This document shows, piece by piece, positions 1 through 9,212 of a stretch of DNA of 64,000 nucleotides. Each line of letters begins with the position of its first letter. Position 1 is the first letter of the stretch. The notes beneath the pieces were generated by a model that was not told where the DNA came from, ran no database searches, and saw only the letters and a list, made by a program, of their open reading frames with translations. The position numbers were made by a program, and so were the translations under genes. The DNA comes from Spongiihabitans sp965206355 (GTDB lineage Bacteria > Pseudomonadota > Gammaproteobacteria > Arenicellales > Poriferihabitantaceae): assembly GCA_965206355.1 (NCBI GenBank), contig OZ242212.1, forward strand, positions 744,001 to 808,000. Reading direction: 5' to 3'.

Positions 1-305
1 TTTTCACAAATGACATCGCAACCTAGTCTAAGCCCGGCCGCAATGTGGGCATGATGCAAATAATTCGGGCTACAAATCGCCACATAATCAAGTCGGGTTT
101 GAGAATCCCTTTTTAGTCGGTTTGCATGTTCATAAAACCGCTCAAACTCAGTAAAAAATTCACTTCGCGGGAAAATGCTGTCAATAAAACCTACGGAATC
201 ATTTACATCATAGGCAACGGACAAATAATTTCCTGTATCCTTAATCGCTTGCATATGGCGTGGCGCAATATATCCGGCAGCTCCAATCAACGCAAAATTC
301 TTCAT
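1..305 (-). CDS. wbpB: WbpB/WlbA-type UDP-sugar 3-dehydrogenase (partial)
   Basis: Seen: the reading frame starts at an ATG at 305 with MKNFALIGAAGYIAPRHMQA and stays open to the window edge, so the C-terminal part is missing. The start is a Rossmann nucleotide-binding motif (GAAGYI), and the visible part ends near ICSPNYLHHAHI, a Gfo/Idh/MocA hallmark. Known: WbpB/WlbA oxidises UDP-N-acetyl-glucosaminuronate at C3 with NAD in the cytoplasm, on the route to diacetamido uronic acids of O-antigens. Context: it starts 10 bp after the stop of the WbpA-like gene, so the two are probably co-transcribed and act in consecutive steps. About 100 residues are visible; the substrate is inferred from family and neighbour. 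Confidence 0.8.
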   Translation of the reverse strand, partial: MKNFALIGAAGYIAPRHMQAIKDTGNYLSVAYDVNDSVGFIDSIFPRSEFFTEFERFYEHANRLKRDSQTRLDYVAICSPNYLHHAHIAAGLRLGCDVICE

Positions 306-315
306 TCGATATCTA

Positions 316-1626
316 CTACATTCTAAATACGGTAAAACCCGCATCTTTTAGACTATGGCGATTGTATAGGCTTTTGAGATCACCGATGACTGGTTTCGAG
401 CATTCTTTACAATATCCACGTAGCGTAAATACGTTAAACTTTCGAAATTCGTCGTGACCAACTGCAACAACCAACGCATCAACCGAAAAATCACTTTCAG
501 TTGAACCCAAAATAATGCCGTATTCACGCTCAACATCTTTGGCATTCGCCCAAGGATCGACAACAATCGTTTTGACGTTCCACGCCTCAAATTCACGCAC
601 CAGATCAATAATTTTGCTGTTACGGATGTCCGGACAATTTTCTTTAAACGTGACACCCAAAACACCAACCGTACTATTAGCAACGTCTATACCATTATTC
701 AACATCCGTTTGATCACATTCGTCGCGGCATAACTGGCCATACTGTCGTTGATCTTACGGCCTGCCAAAATCACCTGCGGGTGATAACCGATCTCTTCGG
801 CTTTATGCGTCAGATAATATGGGTCAACACCAATGCAGTGCCCTCCAACCATTCCGGGGCGAAACGGCAGAAAATTCCACTTGCTACCCGCCGCTTCCAG
901 AACATCCATGGTGTCGATTTGCAATCGTTCAAAAATAACTGACAATTCATTCACAAAGGCAATATTTAGATCTCGCTGACTGTTTTCAATCACCTTGGCC
1001 GCCTCTGCCACCTTGATACTGCTCGCAAGAAATGTACCCGCAGTGACAATTTCCTCGTACAGTGTGTTTATTTCTGTTGCAATTTCTTCGGTAGAGCCGC
1101 TGGTAATTTTTTTGATTTTCGGTAGCGTATTTACTTTGTCGCCGGGGTTAATCCGTTCCGGACTGTACCCACAGAAAAAATCGCGGTTATAGGTCAGATC
1201 AGAAAACTTTTCCAGAATGGGAACACAAATTTCTTCAGTACAGCCCGGAAAAACAGTAGACTCATAAATAACGATGTCACCTTTTGATAAAACATGCCCC
1301 AAGGTTTCACTTGCCGTACGCAAAGGTGTCAAATCTGGCCGATTGCTCATGTCAATCGGCGTAGGAACCGTAACGATATAGATTTGAACATCTTTTAGAT
1401 CATCAATTGAGGACGAAAACCGCAGGTTTTGTGCTTCTAAAAGCACATTAGTACTTACCTCAAGTGTCGTGTCAATCCCGTCTTCAAGTTCTGCAATCCG
1501 GACTTTATTGACATCAAACCCCACCACAGGTCTGTTTTTTCCAAACTCCACCGCAAGTGGTAGACCTACATAGCCCAAGCCAATTACAGCAACTTTTTTT
1601 AGAATTTTATTCAAAATTGTGCCCAA
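316..1626 (-). CDS. wbpA: UDP-N-acetylhexosamine 6-dehydrogenase (WbpA/TviB type)
   Basis: Oxidises UDP-N-acetylglucosamine (or galactosamine) at C6 to the uronic acid with two NAD, in the cytoplasm. Seen: 436 residues; N-terminal Rossmann motif VAVIGLGYVGLPLAVEFGK at about 12-30, central dimerisation domain, and the catalytic cysteine in GGHCIGVDPYYL (Cys264), then a C-terminal UDP-binding domain. The length matches the WbpA family. The WbpB-like gene follows directly downstream, pointing to the UDP-diacetamido uronic acid branch of surface polysaccharide synthesis; this pathway assignment is inference, because the acetyltransferase and aminotransferase would lie outside the window. The ATG at 1626 is the first in frame; shorter starts just before the Rossmann motif are possible. 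Confidence 0.9.
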   Translation of the reverse strand: MGTILNKILKKVAVIGLGYVGLPLAVEFGKNRPVVGFDVNKVRIAELEDGIDTTLEVSTNVLLEAQNLRFSSSIDDLKDVQIYIVTVPTPIDMSNRPDLTPLRTASETLGHVLSKGDIVIYESTVFPGCTEEICVPILEKFSDLTYNRDFFCGYSPERINPGDKVNTLPKIKKITSGSTEEIATEINTLYEEIVTAGTFLASSIKVAEAAKVIENSQRDLNIAFVNELSVIFERLQIDTMDVLEAAGSKWNFLPFRPGMVGGHCIGVDPYYLTHKAEEIGYHPQVILAGRKINDSMASYAATNVIKRMLNNGIDVANSTVGVLGVTFKENCPDIRNSKIIDLVREFEAWNVKTIVVDPWANAKDVEREYGIILGSTESDFSVDALVVAVGHDEFRKFNVFTLRGYCKECSKPVIGDLKSLYNRHSLKDAGFTVFRM

Positions 1627-1920
1627 TATTATGTGAAATAGTGCAAGATCGCAATTTCATTGCCAGCGAATAACCACTGTTGTCCGAGTTCAGCACCTAT
1701 GAGGCAAATCAAGCTACCTCTGTAATATTCCGATGATACGTCATAGGCATCATCAAATCCAGAGAATCATGGGGTCAATAATGGAGTCCATTGAGCGTTG
1801 GATAATTTACGATTAACTGCTCAAGTTTCTTTAATTCGAGCGATGGTTAATCACCTTGACTCATAACAAAAAGTAACCGAAAGTAGTGCAATATCAGTAA
1901 TCACCAAACCAAATAACAGT

Positions 1921-2886
1921 ATGACAACACTACTCGTCGCACTGCGTGCCGCAGCGGAAATGACTCGATTACGCATTTTATCGGTTTTAAGTAATAGTGA
2001 ATTAACCGTGTCAGAATTGATGCAAATTCTTGAGCAGAGTCAACCCAGGGTGAGCCGCCATCTAAAGTTGCTGTGTGACTCGGGATTGTTACAACGCTAT
2101 CAGGAAGGGGCATGGGTATTCCATCGAATTAGCGATAGTGGGGAGATGGCGGATGTCGCTAAGGGGATTGTGAAGATGATTGATATTAACAATCCCGAAT
2201 TCCTTCAGGATCAATACCGATTGCAACAAATTAAGCAAATAAATGCCCGCCGTGCAGCGGAATATTTTGGAAAAAATGCCACCGACTGGGACCGTATTAG
2301 AAAATTAGCGGTGCCCGACACTTGCATTGAGAAGAAACTGATTGCATGTCTGCGCATCAATAGTCCAGCGTTATTTCTCGATCTGGGCACCGGCACCGGC
2401 AGAATCTTGGAAATATTCTCCCCTTATATTAAAAAGGGAATCGGTATTGATTTGAGTCGGGAGATGTTGCTGGTCGCGCGCTCTAATCTGGACTGTGCCG
2501 GCGCGAGCAATTGCTCGGTACGTCAAAACGACATCAACCAACTCAATTTTGACGATGACAGCGTTGATGTCATTACTATTCATCAGGTCTTACATTATCT
2601 GGAGCAACCAGAACAGGTTATTAAAGATGCTGCCAGAGTGCTAAAATTCGGTGGGCAACTGATTATTGTTGACTTTCTGCCGCATGATCTTGAATTCCTG
2701 CGCGAAAAACATGCCCACCGCAGACTAGGCATCTCCAATCAGTCCATCGCCCAATGGGCAGCCACCTATCAGCTATCGCAGCTAACCTGCGAAAAGCTCG
2801 CTTCAGATGAATCAGCAGATAATGGGCAGCTCAGTATGGGGTTATGGAACTTAACAAAATCCCCTCTCTCGAAATCAAAAAAGTGA
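1921..2886 (+). CDS. ArsR-type regulator fused to SAM methyltransferase
   Basis: Seen: residues 1-85 form a winged helix of the ArsR type (MTRLRILSVLSNSELTVSEL and QPRVSRHLKLLCDSGLL), and residues 110-310 form a class I SAM-dependent methyltransferase with motif I FLDLGTGTGR at about 152-161 and an acidic motif II (GIGIDLSREML). Such fusions are known in Proteobacteria, often near methionine or one-carbon genes, but their methyl acceptor is not established. Here it stands alone, divergent from the polysaccharide genes across a 294-bp gap and followed by prc on the same strand. No metal-binding cysteine pair of classical ArsR sensors is visible in the HTH part. Binding of SAM or SAH as the regulatory signal would be a guess. 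Confidence 0.8.
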   Translation: MTTLLVALRAAAEMTRLRILSVLSNSELTVSELMQILEQSQPRVSRHLKLLCDSGLLQRYQEGAWVFHRISDSGEMADVAKGIVKMIDINNPEFLQDQYRLQQIKQINARRAAEYFGKNATDWDRIRKLAVPDTCIEKKLIACLRINSPALFLDLGTGTGRILEIFSPYIKKGIGIDLSREMLLVARSNLDCAGASNCSVRQNDINQLNFDDDSVDVITIHQVLHYLEQPEQVIKDAARVLKFGGQLIIVDFLPHDLEFLREKHAHRRLGISNQSIAQWAATYQLSQLTCEKLASDESADNGQLSMGLWNLTKSPLSKSKK

Positions 2887-2919
2887 TATTATTGGTTACT
2901 ATAACACGGATTGAATTGA

Positions 2920-5289
2920 ATGCGACCAACGGCTGAAACACAAATGATTAAACAAACCATGGGTAATCACCCTCATACAACACGGCGTGTCACGCAACTG
3001 CGATCGGATATTCACGATTATCGCCCACGCCATCATATCGGCTATCAATGCGGTGGTGGTGTTTCCATGCTCTGTTCAAGCATCATCATATCGGTATTTG
3101 TTTGCATTTTCTCAATAGTCATACCGACCATCACATCGGCTGCGCTGCCGGACAGTTTTGAACAAGTCGATATGCCGCAGAATTTTGAAAAACAAACCAA
3201 AATCACCAAAATAATCAACTATTTAATTGATAAATCTCATTTTAGAAAGGTATCCTTGGATAATGGCTTTTCCGAAAAAGTGCTGGATAGATTCGTCAAT
3301 CAACTTGACCCCGCAAAAAGATTTTTTCTACAGGAAGATATTGACCAGTTTCAAACCATTAAATATGAGTTTGATAACTATATTCGGCTTGGTGCCCTAG
3401 AGCCTGCTTATGCGATTTTCAAAATTTTCAGAGCACGGGTTACACAACGCATTGAGTATGCTCTGCACCGACTTAATCAACCCTTTGATTTCACCTTGAA
3501 CGAACAGTTTTTACTGGACACCAAAGAGGCGGTTTGGGCACAAAGTGAAGCAGAGCTTAGAGATTACTGGAGAAAGAGAATCAAGAACGACATCATCAAT
3601 CTGCGGCTCGCCCGCAAAGCGGATAACGCTTCAGGACATGAGACAGACGACACTATCCTTAAAACCTTGAGGAATCGTTATACCCATATCGCCAGAAGAA
3701 CACGGCAATTCAATGCCGATGACGTATTCCAGAGTTTTATCAATGCCTATGTCATGACCATTGAACCGCATACTAGCTATTACTCTCCGCGCGGTGCAGA
3801 AAATTTCAAAATTAATATGCGCCTGTCATTAGATGGCATTGGTGCCGTGTTGCAAACCGATAATGAATATACGCTGGTCAGAAGAATCATTGCTGGGGGA
3901 CCTGCCGACCTTGCTGGTGAGCTCAAATCTGATGACCGAATTATTGGTGTCGGTCAGGAAAATGAAGAGATTGTCGATATAATTGGTTGGCGACTCGACG
4001 ATGTTGTTGATCTTATTCGCGGGCCGAAAGGATCGACTGTTACGCTCAATATTCTACCGGGCGAACACGGACTGAATGGGAAACCACAAACAATTACTAT
4101 CCTGCGCAACAAAATTAGACTCGAAGAGCAAGCCGCAAAAAAACGCGTGCTTCGCGTTGAGACGGAGCAAGCTCAAGCAAAAATCGGCGTTATTGACCTA
4201 CCCTCTTTTTATCGTGATTTTGATGGCAAAATATATGACTCGAATTATAGGAGCACCACCAGAGATGTCAGAAAATTACTGACGGAATTGAAAGATGAGA
4301 ATATTGATGGATTAATTATTGATATTCGTGGAAACGGCGGGGGTGCGCTGGCTGAGGCTGTTGAATTAACCGGCTTGTTTATCCCTGAAGGTCCCGTAGT
4401 GCAAGTTAAAAACTCATCAGGGTATGTGCAAATTGACCGAGACCTCGATCCTGAAATCATTTACGATGGCCCGCTACTGGTTCTGGTTGATCGTTACAGT
4501 GCAAGTGCCTCAGAAATTTTTGCCGGAGCTATTCAGGATTATAATCGTGGCTTGATTATTGGTGAAGCCACGTTCGGGAAAGGTACAGTTCAGCATTTGG
4601 TTGCGCTGAACCGATATGTTAGCGGCGCAGAGAAAGATTTAGGGCAAATCAAAATCACCATCGCACAATTTTTTCGCATCAATGGAGATAGCACCCAACA
4701 CCGAGGAGTCATTCCCGACATAATCTGGCACACATCAGACAAGAAAGCGGATTCAGGAGAACGAGCTTTCAAAAATGCGATTCCATGGCGTCATATAGAC
4801 GAAGCTTCATTCGTGCCTTTTCAGCCTCCGCTGGATGTCGAAATTCTCAATCAAACACAGCTCAAGCATACTTCCCGAGTAACTGGAAATCCTGAATTTG
4901 ACTATGTGCTTGCGGTTAATCAAATAAACCAACGCAATCGTCAAAAAAAGGTGACCCCCCTCAATCAGGAGGAACGACGCGAAAACAACAGGCAACGGGA
5001 TTTAGAACTCTTGGCACTTGAAAATAACAAACGAAAAGCACTGGGACAATCTACATTTTCCAGCATTGATCTTCTCCATGCTAATCAGGACAGTCGCGAT
5101 AAAAATGCTGAGAACAAAAGTTTTTCGGATAAAAAGCCTGACATATTTTTGCTTGAAAGTGGAAAAATGCTAGCCGATTTTGTCCACTATAAAGCGTTAT
5201 CAGAGAGCCGTCTTTCTACGACCAACCCCTCTGATACGGAATTAGTTGAGCAAAAATTATTGGATTCGACCGAGTCTATGAGTAATTGA
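2920..5289 (+). CDS. prc: Tail-specific carboxy-terminal processing protease
   Basis: Periplasmic serine protease of family S41A that degrades proteins from a nonpolar C-terminus. Seen: a hydrophobic signal segment (SSIIISVFVCIFSIVIPTIT), a long N-terminal domain, a PDZ domain around GIGAVLQTDNEYTLVRRI, and the catalytic core with Ser529 in SASASEIF and Lys554 in TFGKGTVQ. The C-terminal extension is rich in Lys, Arg and Glu, as in E. coli Prc. At 789 codons it is about 100 longer than E. coli Prc. Much of the excess is a 49-residue tail before the signal peptide, so the ATG at 3067 is the more likely start. The stop overlaps the longest possible avtA frame. Substrates here are unknown; NlpI/MepS control is known for E. 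coli only. Confidence 0.93.
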   Translation: MRPTAETQMIKQTMGNHPHTTRRVTQLRSDIHDYRPRHHIGYQCGGGVSMLCSSIIISVFVCIFSIVIPTITSAALPDSFEQVDMPQNFEKQTKITKIINYLIDKSHFRKVSLDNGFSEKVLDRFVNQLDPAKRFFLQEDIDQFQTIKYEFDNYIRLGALEPAYAIFKIFRARVTQRIEYALHRLNQPFDFTLNEQFLLDTKEAVWAQSEAELRDYWRKRIKNDIINLRLARKADNASGHETDDTILKTLRNRYTHIARRTRQFNADDVFQSFINAYVMTIEPHTSYYSPRGAENFKINMRLSLDGIGAVLQTDNEYTLVRRIIAGGPADLAGELKSDDRIIGVGQENEEIVDIIGWRLDDVVDLIRGPKGSTVTLNILPGEHGLNGKPQTITILRNKIRLEEQAAKKRVLRVETEQAQAKIGVIDLPSFYRDFDGKIYDSNYRSTTRDVRKLLTELKDENIDGLIIDIRGNGGGALAEAVELTGLFIPEGPVVQVKNSSGYVQIDRDLDPEIIYDGPLLVLVDRYSASASEIFAGAIQDYNRGLIIGEATFGKGTVQHLVALNRYVSGAEKDLGQIKITIAQFFRINGDSTQHRGVIPDIIWHTSDKKADSGERAFKNAIPWRHIDEASFVPFQPPLDVEILNQTQLKHTSRVTGNPEFDYVLAVNQINQRNRQKKVTPLNQEERRENNRQRDLELLALENNKRKALGQSTFSSIDLLHANQDSRDKNAENKSFSDKKPDIFLLESGKMLADFVHYKALSESRLSTTNPSDTELVEQKLLDSTESMSN

Positions 5290-5315
5290 CATTGATTGCA
5301 CATTCATTGCATTCG

Positions 5316-6614
5316 GTGAAATTTTCAACTTTTTCCGCCCGTTTGAGCAAGGATAGCAATATCTTGCAACTTATGAATGATCTTGGATTCGCCGCCAATC
5401 TGCAACAGGATGTTTGTCTGCTCGGCGGTGGCAATCCGGCAGCTATTCCACAGGCTGAAGCCTACTACCGCGCAGAAATGATTCGGCTACTGGAAAATGG
5501 TAGCCAGTTTGAAAATATGCTGGGAAGTTACGATCCCCCACAGGGAAACCAACGCTTTATCGACACGTTGGCTACGTTATTAAGCGATACTTTTGGCTGG
5601 CCGATTACCTCAAAAAACATTGCCATCACCAATGGCAGTCAAGCCAGTTTTGGCATTTTGTTCAATTTATTTGCCGGTCAATTCGCTGATGGAACAAGCA
5701 AAAAAATATTGCTACCGATGACCCCCGAATATATTGGTTATGGTGATGTTGGGCTAAATAAAGATGAAATGTTTCGGGCAAACCGTCCGCAAATCCACAT
5801 GGATGAAAATGACAATCTGTTTTTTAAGTATCAAATCAATTTCAATGCCATAGCCCGAACCATAGACAGCCATGATGATTGTGGCGCAATCTGTGTTTCC
5901 CGCCCCACCAATCCAACCGGCAACGTCATCACTGATCAGGAGCTAACAAAATTAAGTCAACTGGCAAAGCAATCAGGTCTCCCCTTGATTCTTGACTGTG
6001 CTTATGGCATCCCTTTTCCCGGAATCATTTTTACCCGTGCCTTACCTGTTTGGGAAGAGCATATAATTTTGTGTTTGAGTTTATCCAAACTCGGATTGCC
6101 CGGAGTCAGGACCGGCATTGTCATTGCCGACTCATACATCATTGATATGATAGTGCGTTCCAATGCCATATTTAATCTGGCTCCCGGTCGAGTCGGGCCT
6201 TCCCTGCTCACTCGCTCAGTCGAGAGCAAAGAGCTTCTGTCATTATGTGATTCTGTGGTCAAACCCTATTACCAGTTGCGCGTGCAACAAGCCATTGACT
6301 TGGTACGTGAATATATGGATGATCTGCCGCTCAAAGTTCACAGCCCTGAAGGGGCTATATTTTTGTGGCTGTGGTTTGAAGGCTTGCCCATCAGTTGTGA
6401 GACTCTTTATCAAAAGTTGAAAAACCGCGGTGTTTATATCGTACCCGGTAATCATTTCTTTCCCGGATTGACCGAAGACTGGGAACACAAACAACAATGT
6501 ATCCGTGTCTCGTATGCTGCCAATACGCATCAGTTGGAACAGGGAATAAAAATTATTGCACAGGAAGTCCGCGCCGCCTATCATCCTCGGTTTCTGCATT
6601 CTGATAATGTCTAA
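5316..6614 (+). CDS. avtA: Valine--pyruvate aminotransferase
   Basis: PLP-dependent fold-type I transaminase that interconverts valine plus pyruvate with 2-ketoisovalerate plus alanine in the cytoplasm. Seen: LGGGNPAAIPQAEAYY near the N-terminus, NGSQASFGILFNLFAG, CVSRPTNPTGNVIT, and the PLP-lysine motif SLSKLGLPGVRTGI, all close to E. coli AvtA. The GTG at 5316 is chosen because VKFSTFSARLSKDSNILQLM then lines up with the E. coli N-terminus; the frame also allows TTG at 5286, overlapping the prc stop. Odd: it is coupled by an 8-nt overlap to a 2-phosphoglycerate kinase-like gene and then to a phosphoglycerate mutase-like gene. This suggests that the enzyme may serve a three-carbon phosphorylated metabolite rather than only valine (inference). 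Confidence 0.88.
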   Translation: MKFSTFSARLSKDSNILQLMNDLGFAANLQQDVCLLGGGNPAAIPQAEAYYRAEMIRLLENGSQFENMLGSYDPPQGNQRFIDTLATLLSDTFGWPITSKNIAITNGSQASFGILFNLFAGQFADGTSKKILLPMTPEYIGYGDVGLNKDEMFRANRPQIHMDENDNLFFKYQINFNAIARTIDSHDDCGAICVSRPTNPTGNVITDQELTKLSQLAKQSGLPLILDCAYGIPFPGIIFTRALPVWEEHIILCLSLSKLGLPGVRTGIVIADSYIIDMIVRSNAIFNLAPGRVGPSLLTRSVESKELLSLCDSVVKPYYQLRVQQAIDLVREYMDDLPLKVHSPEGAIFLWLWFEGLPISCETLYQKLKNRGVYIVPGNHFFPGLTEDWEHKQQCIRVSYAANTHQLEQGIKIIAQEVRAAYHPRFLHSDNV

Positions 6615-7794
6615 ACTCATTGTCTTTGATCAGGAAAATGGTACCCGCATTCCATTCCTCAGAGGTATGCTGGTCAAGTCATTGCAGGAAGCCGGGTTGG
6701 AGTTTGTTGATGCTTACAACATCGCCGGCGAGCTGAGAGAAGAGCTTGATGACAGCGACGAAATAACCACTCTGGAATTACGCGACCGAATAACAGAAAT
6801 TCTCACCGAAGACTACCCCAGCATCGTACCTAGACAATACCGCAAGGAAGGCATATTCCGTGAAAACATCATCGTTGTCGGTGGTGCCGGGAGCAAAGAC
6901 CCGTTTTCTCGCGGGGTACATGTCCAAAGACTTGAAAGCTGTTCTATTGCAAGTGCGCTATGCCGATCAATTACACGAAAAGTTCATAGTCATTTAATCA
7001 AGAACAAAATAAGAGAAATAACTTCTCGCGAATTAACCGCATTGACTTATTCGGTTATTCTGACAGAAATGGATCAGCAACATGCCGATTACTATTTAAT
7101 ATGGCGTGATTTTCTTAAAAACAGCTACCCGTTGTTACTGTTTATCGGCGGCGTTCCCGGCAGTGGAAAAAGCACCATTGCAACAGAAGTCGCGAATCGT
7201 CTGGGCATAGTACGCACCCAATCCACCGATATGTTGCGCGAAGTTATGCGTATAATGATTCCGAAAAAATTGTCGCCCTCGTTGCATACCTCATCCTTTA
7301 ACGCTGGCAAAGCGATGCACATTCCCGAGCTTTACAACAATGCAGATGACCATCTTTTTTATGGCTTTCAAATGCAATCGGAAATGGTTGAAGTTGCCTG
7401 TGAGGCTGTCGTGCAACGCGCCTTGAATGAAAATGTCTCCATGATTCTGGAAGGGGTCCACATTCGCCCTTCGTTACTTAATCGCATCCAATCATCAGAG
7501 GCAGTAGTCGTCCCAATATGTCTGGCGGTATTAGACAAAGAACGCCTTGTCCACTTTATCAAAGGCCGCTCCAGTGAAAACAAACAAAGAAGAGCCAAAC
7601 GCTATTTAGGACATATTGATGAAATATTGCAACTGCAAACCATTCTGTTGTCAGAAGCGGATAACGAAGACATTGAGATTATTGACAACAAAGAAATCGT
7701 CAATACCACCGTAAATATTATTAACATCATTATCCAAACGATTTCGGTGAAATATCAGGACAAAATTACCGCCTTACGGAAACAATACGCATGA
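6607..7794 (+). CDS. 2-phosphoglycerate kinase-like P-loop kinase
   Basis: Seen: residues 1-75 resemble an ATP-cone (KLIVFDQENGTRIPFLRGML), and residues 170-360 form a P-loop kinase with Walker A GGVPGSGKSTIA and the downstream RTQSTDMLREVMR and ILEGVHIRPSLL stretches typical of the 2-phosphoglycerate kinase family. Known: in methanogens this enzyme makes 2,3-bisphosphoglycerate, precursor of the thermoprotectant cyclic 2,3-diphosphoglycerate. No cyclic synthetase is seen here, so the bacterial role is open. The ATG at 6607 is chosen because it overlaps the avtA stop (ATGTCTAA) and begins the conserved domain. The stop overlaps the next ATG (ATGA). The enzymatic name is by family only. Confidence 0.75.
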   Translation: MSKLIVFDQENGTRIPFLRGMLVKSLQEAGLEFVDAYNIAGELREELDDSDEITTLELRDRITEILTEDYPSIVPRQYRKEGIFRENIIVVGGAGSKDPFSRGVHVQRLESCSIASALCRSITRKVHSHLIKNKIREITSRELTALTYSVILTEMDQQHADYYLIWRDFLKNSYPLLLFIGGVPGSGKSTIATEVANRLGIVRTQSTDMLREVMRIMIPKKLSPSLHTSSFNAGKAMHIPELYNNADDHLFYGFQMQSEMVEVACEAVVQRALNENVSMILEGVHIRPSLLNRIQSSEAVVVPICLAVLDKERLVHFIKGRSSENKQRRAKRYLGHIDEILQLQTILLSEADNEDIEIIDNKEIVNTTVNIINIIIQTISVKYQDKITALRKQYA

Positions 7795-9086
7795 CCACTG
7801 ATCGCTACAAAGGTTTGGTTATCATTCTCGATGGCTTGGGCGACCGCCCATGCCGAGAGCTTGATGGCAACACGCCACTGGAATTTGCTCACACGCCAGT
7901 TCTTGATCAGTTAGCGCAACGCAACCAATGTGGCTTGATGGATCCTTTGCTACCCGGATTACCTGTTGATACGCATACCGGGGTTGGCATTTTATGTGGA
8001 TTACCACCAAGTGCCGCAACCTATCTTTGCCGGGGCCCGATTGAAGCGGCAGGCATTGGGCTGGAGATGCAAGTTGGCGACCTGTTATTCCGCGCAAATC
8101 TGGCGACCGTTGACAAACAAGGCACCCATTTTCATATTCAAGATCGTCGGGCAGGGCGCATCAGAGAAAACGTCGATAGCTTATGTCGCGCACTTGAGAA
8201 CATAGATGTTGGCAACGATATCCGCGCCTCGCTATATCCTGCTACCCAACATCGTTGTGTTTTGCGCTTGCACGGAGCACATTTATCCGCACAAATAAGC
8301 GATACCGACCCTGGTGGCAAGAAAATTGCACGAGGGATACTGATATCAGCAGCGAATAATAGCCATGATGAAAGCGCCCAACTCAGCGCCGCCGCAGTGA
8401 ATCGCTTTACCGAAATGTCATATCACATTTTATCATCCCATCCAATCAATCAGAAAAGGGCACAAAACAACCAGTTGCCCGCGAACGGCGTGATTACTCG
8501 CGGTGTCGGTGTCCACAAGAATTTCAGTAATATTCTGAACCACCTCAATCTCAAAGTGGCTGTTATTGCCGCTGAAAGCACGATTCTCGGACTTGGAAAT
8601 TTGTTTGGTTTTACTACCATAACCGATCCTGCCTTCACCGCACTCGTCGATACCGATCTGGACAAAAAACTGGCTTTTGCACAAACCGCACTGCAAACCC
8701 ATGATTTGGTTTACCTGCACATCAAGGGCACCGACACCGCTGCTCATGATCGTAACCCACTTGCAAAAGCCGAGATTATCAACCGCTTTGATAGCACCTT
8801 GGAGAAAGTTAATCTACAACATACCGTACTGGGAGTGTGTGCTGATCATTCCACCGACTCTTATCGAGGCGAACATAATGGCGATTCAGTACCAGTGCTG
8901 ATTCACAACCCATCAGGGCGCAAAGATCGGGTCAATCGATTTAATGAAACCGACTGCATAACTGGTGCCCTTGGCAGGCTAACTGCACAAGGCTTCCTCA
9001 CCTCCGTTCTGGATGCCATGGGTTGTCTGTCAAGCTACAAAGCCAGCGATGGAGAATACTATAATCAAGGCATTGGCGATGGCTGA
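7791..9086 (+). CDS. apgM: Archaeal-type phosphoglycerate mutase-like protein (ApgM family)
   Basis: Alkaline-phosphatase superfamily enzyme of the ApgM branch, which interconverts 3- and 2-phosphoglycerate without bisphosphoglycerate; relatives were often misnamed phosphonopyruvate decarboxylase. Seen: VIILDGLGDRPCRELDGNTP at the N-terminus (metal-binding Asp), THTGVGILCG with the likely catalytic Thr/Ser region, and C-terminal metal ligands in KGTDTAAHDRNPLAK and CADHSTDSYRGEHNGD. Length 431 residues is usual for the family (about 400-430). The start ATG overlaps the upstream kinase stop by 4 nt, so the two are translationally coupled. Together with the kinase it suggests a small pathway around 2-phosphoglycerate; the actual substrate is not proven by the sequence. 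Confidence 0.82.
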   Translation: MTTDRYKGLVIILDGLGDRPCRELDGNTPLEFAHTPVLDQLAQRNQCGLMDPLLPGLPVDTHTGVGILCGLPPSAATYLCRGPIEAAGIGLEMQVGDLLFRANLATVDKQGTHFHIQDRRAGRIRENVDSLCRALENIDVGNDIRASLYPATQHRCVLRLHGAHLSAQISDTDPGGKKIARGILISAANNSHDESAQLSAAAVNRFTEMSYHILSSHPINQKRAQNNQLPANGVITRGVGVHKNFSNILNHLNLKVAVIAAESTILGLGNLFGFTTITDPAFTALVDTDLDKKLAFAQTALQTHDLVYLHIKGTDTAAHDRNPLAKAEIINRFDSTLEKVNLQHTVLGVCADHSTDSYRGEHNGDSVPVLIHNPSGRKDRVNRFNETDCITGALGRLTAQGFLTSVLDAMGCLSSYKASDGEYYNQGIGDG

Positions 9087-9212
9087 TTGCCATACCGATT
9101 AAGCGAAGGGGGGCTATATCCGTGCAATAACCCTGAACAACGGCTTGACAAGAGGCACTCAACTATCAAGAGCAGGAAGTTAAATCAAAAATTGCTGAGG
9201 CTAAAAAATAAA

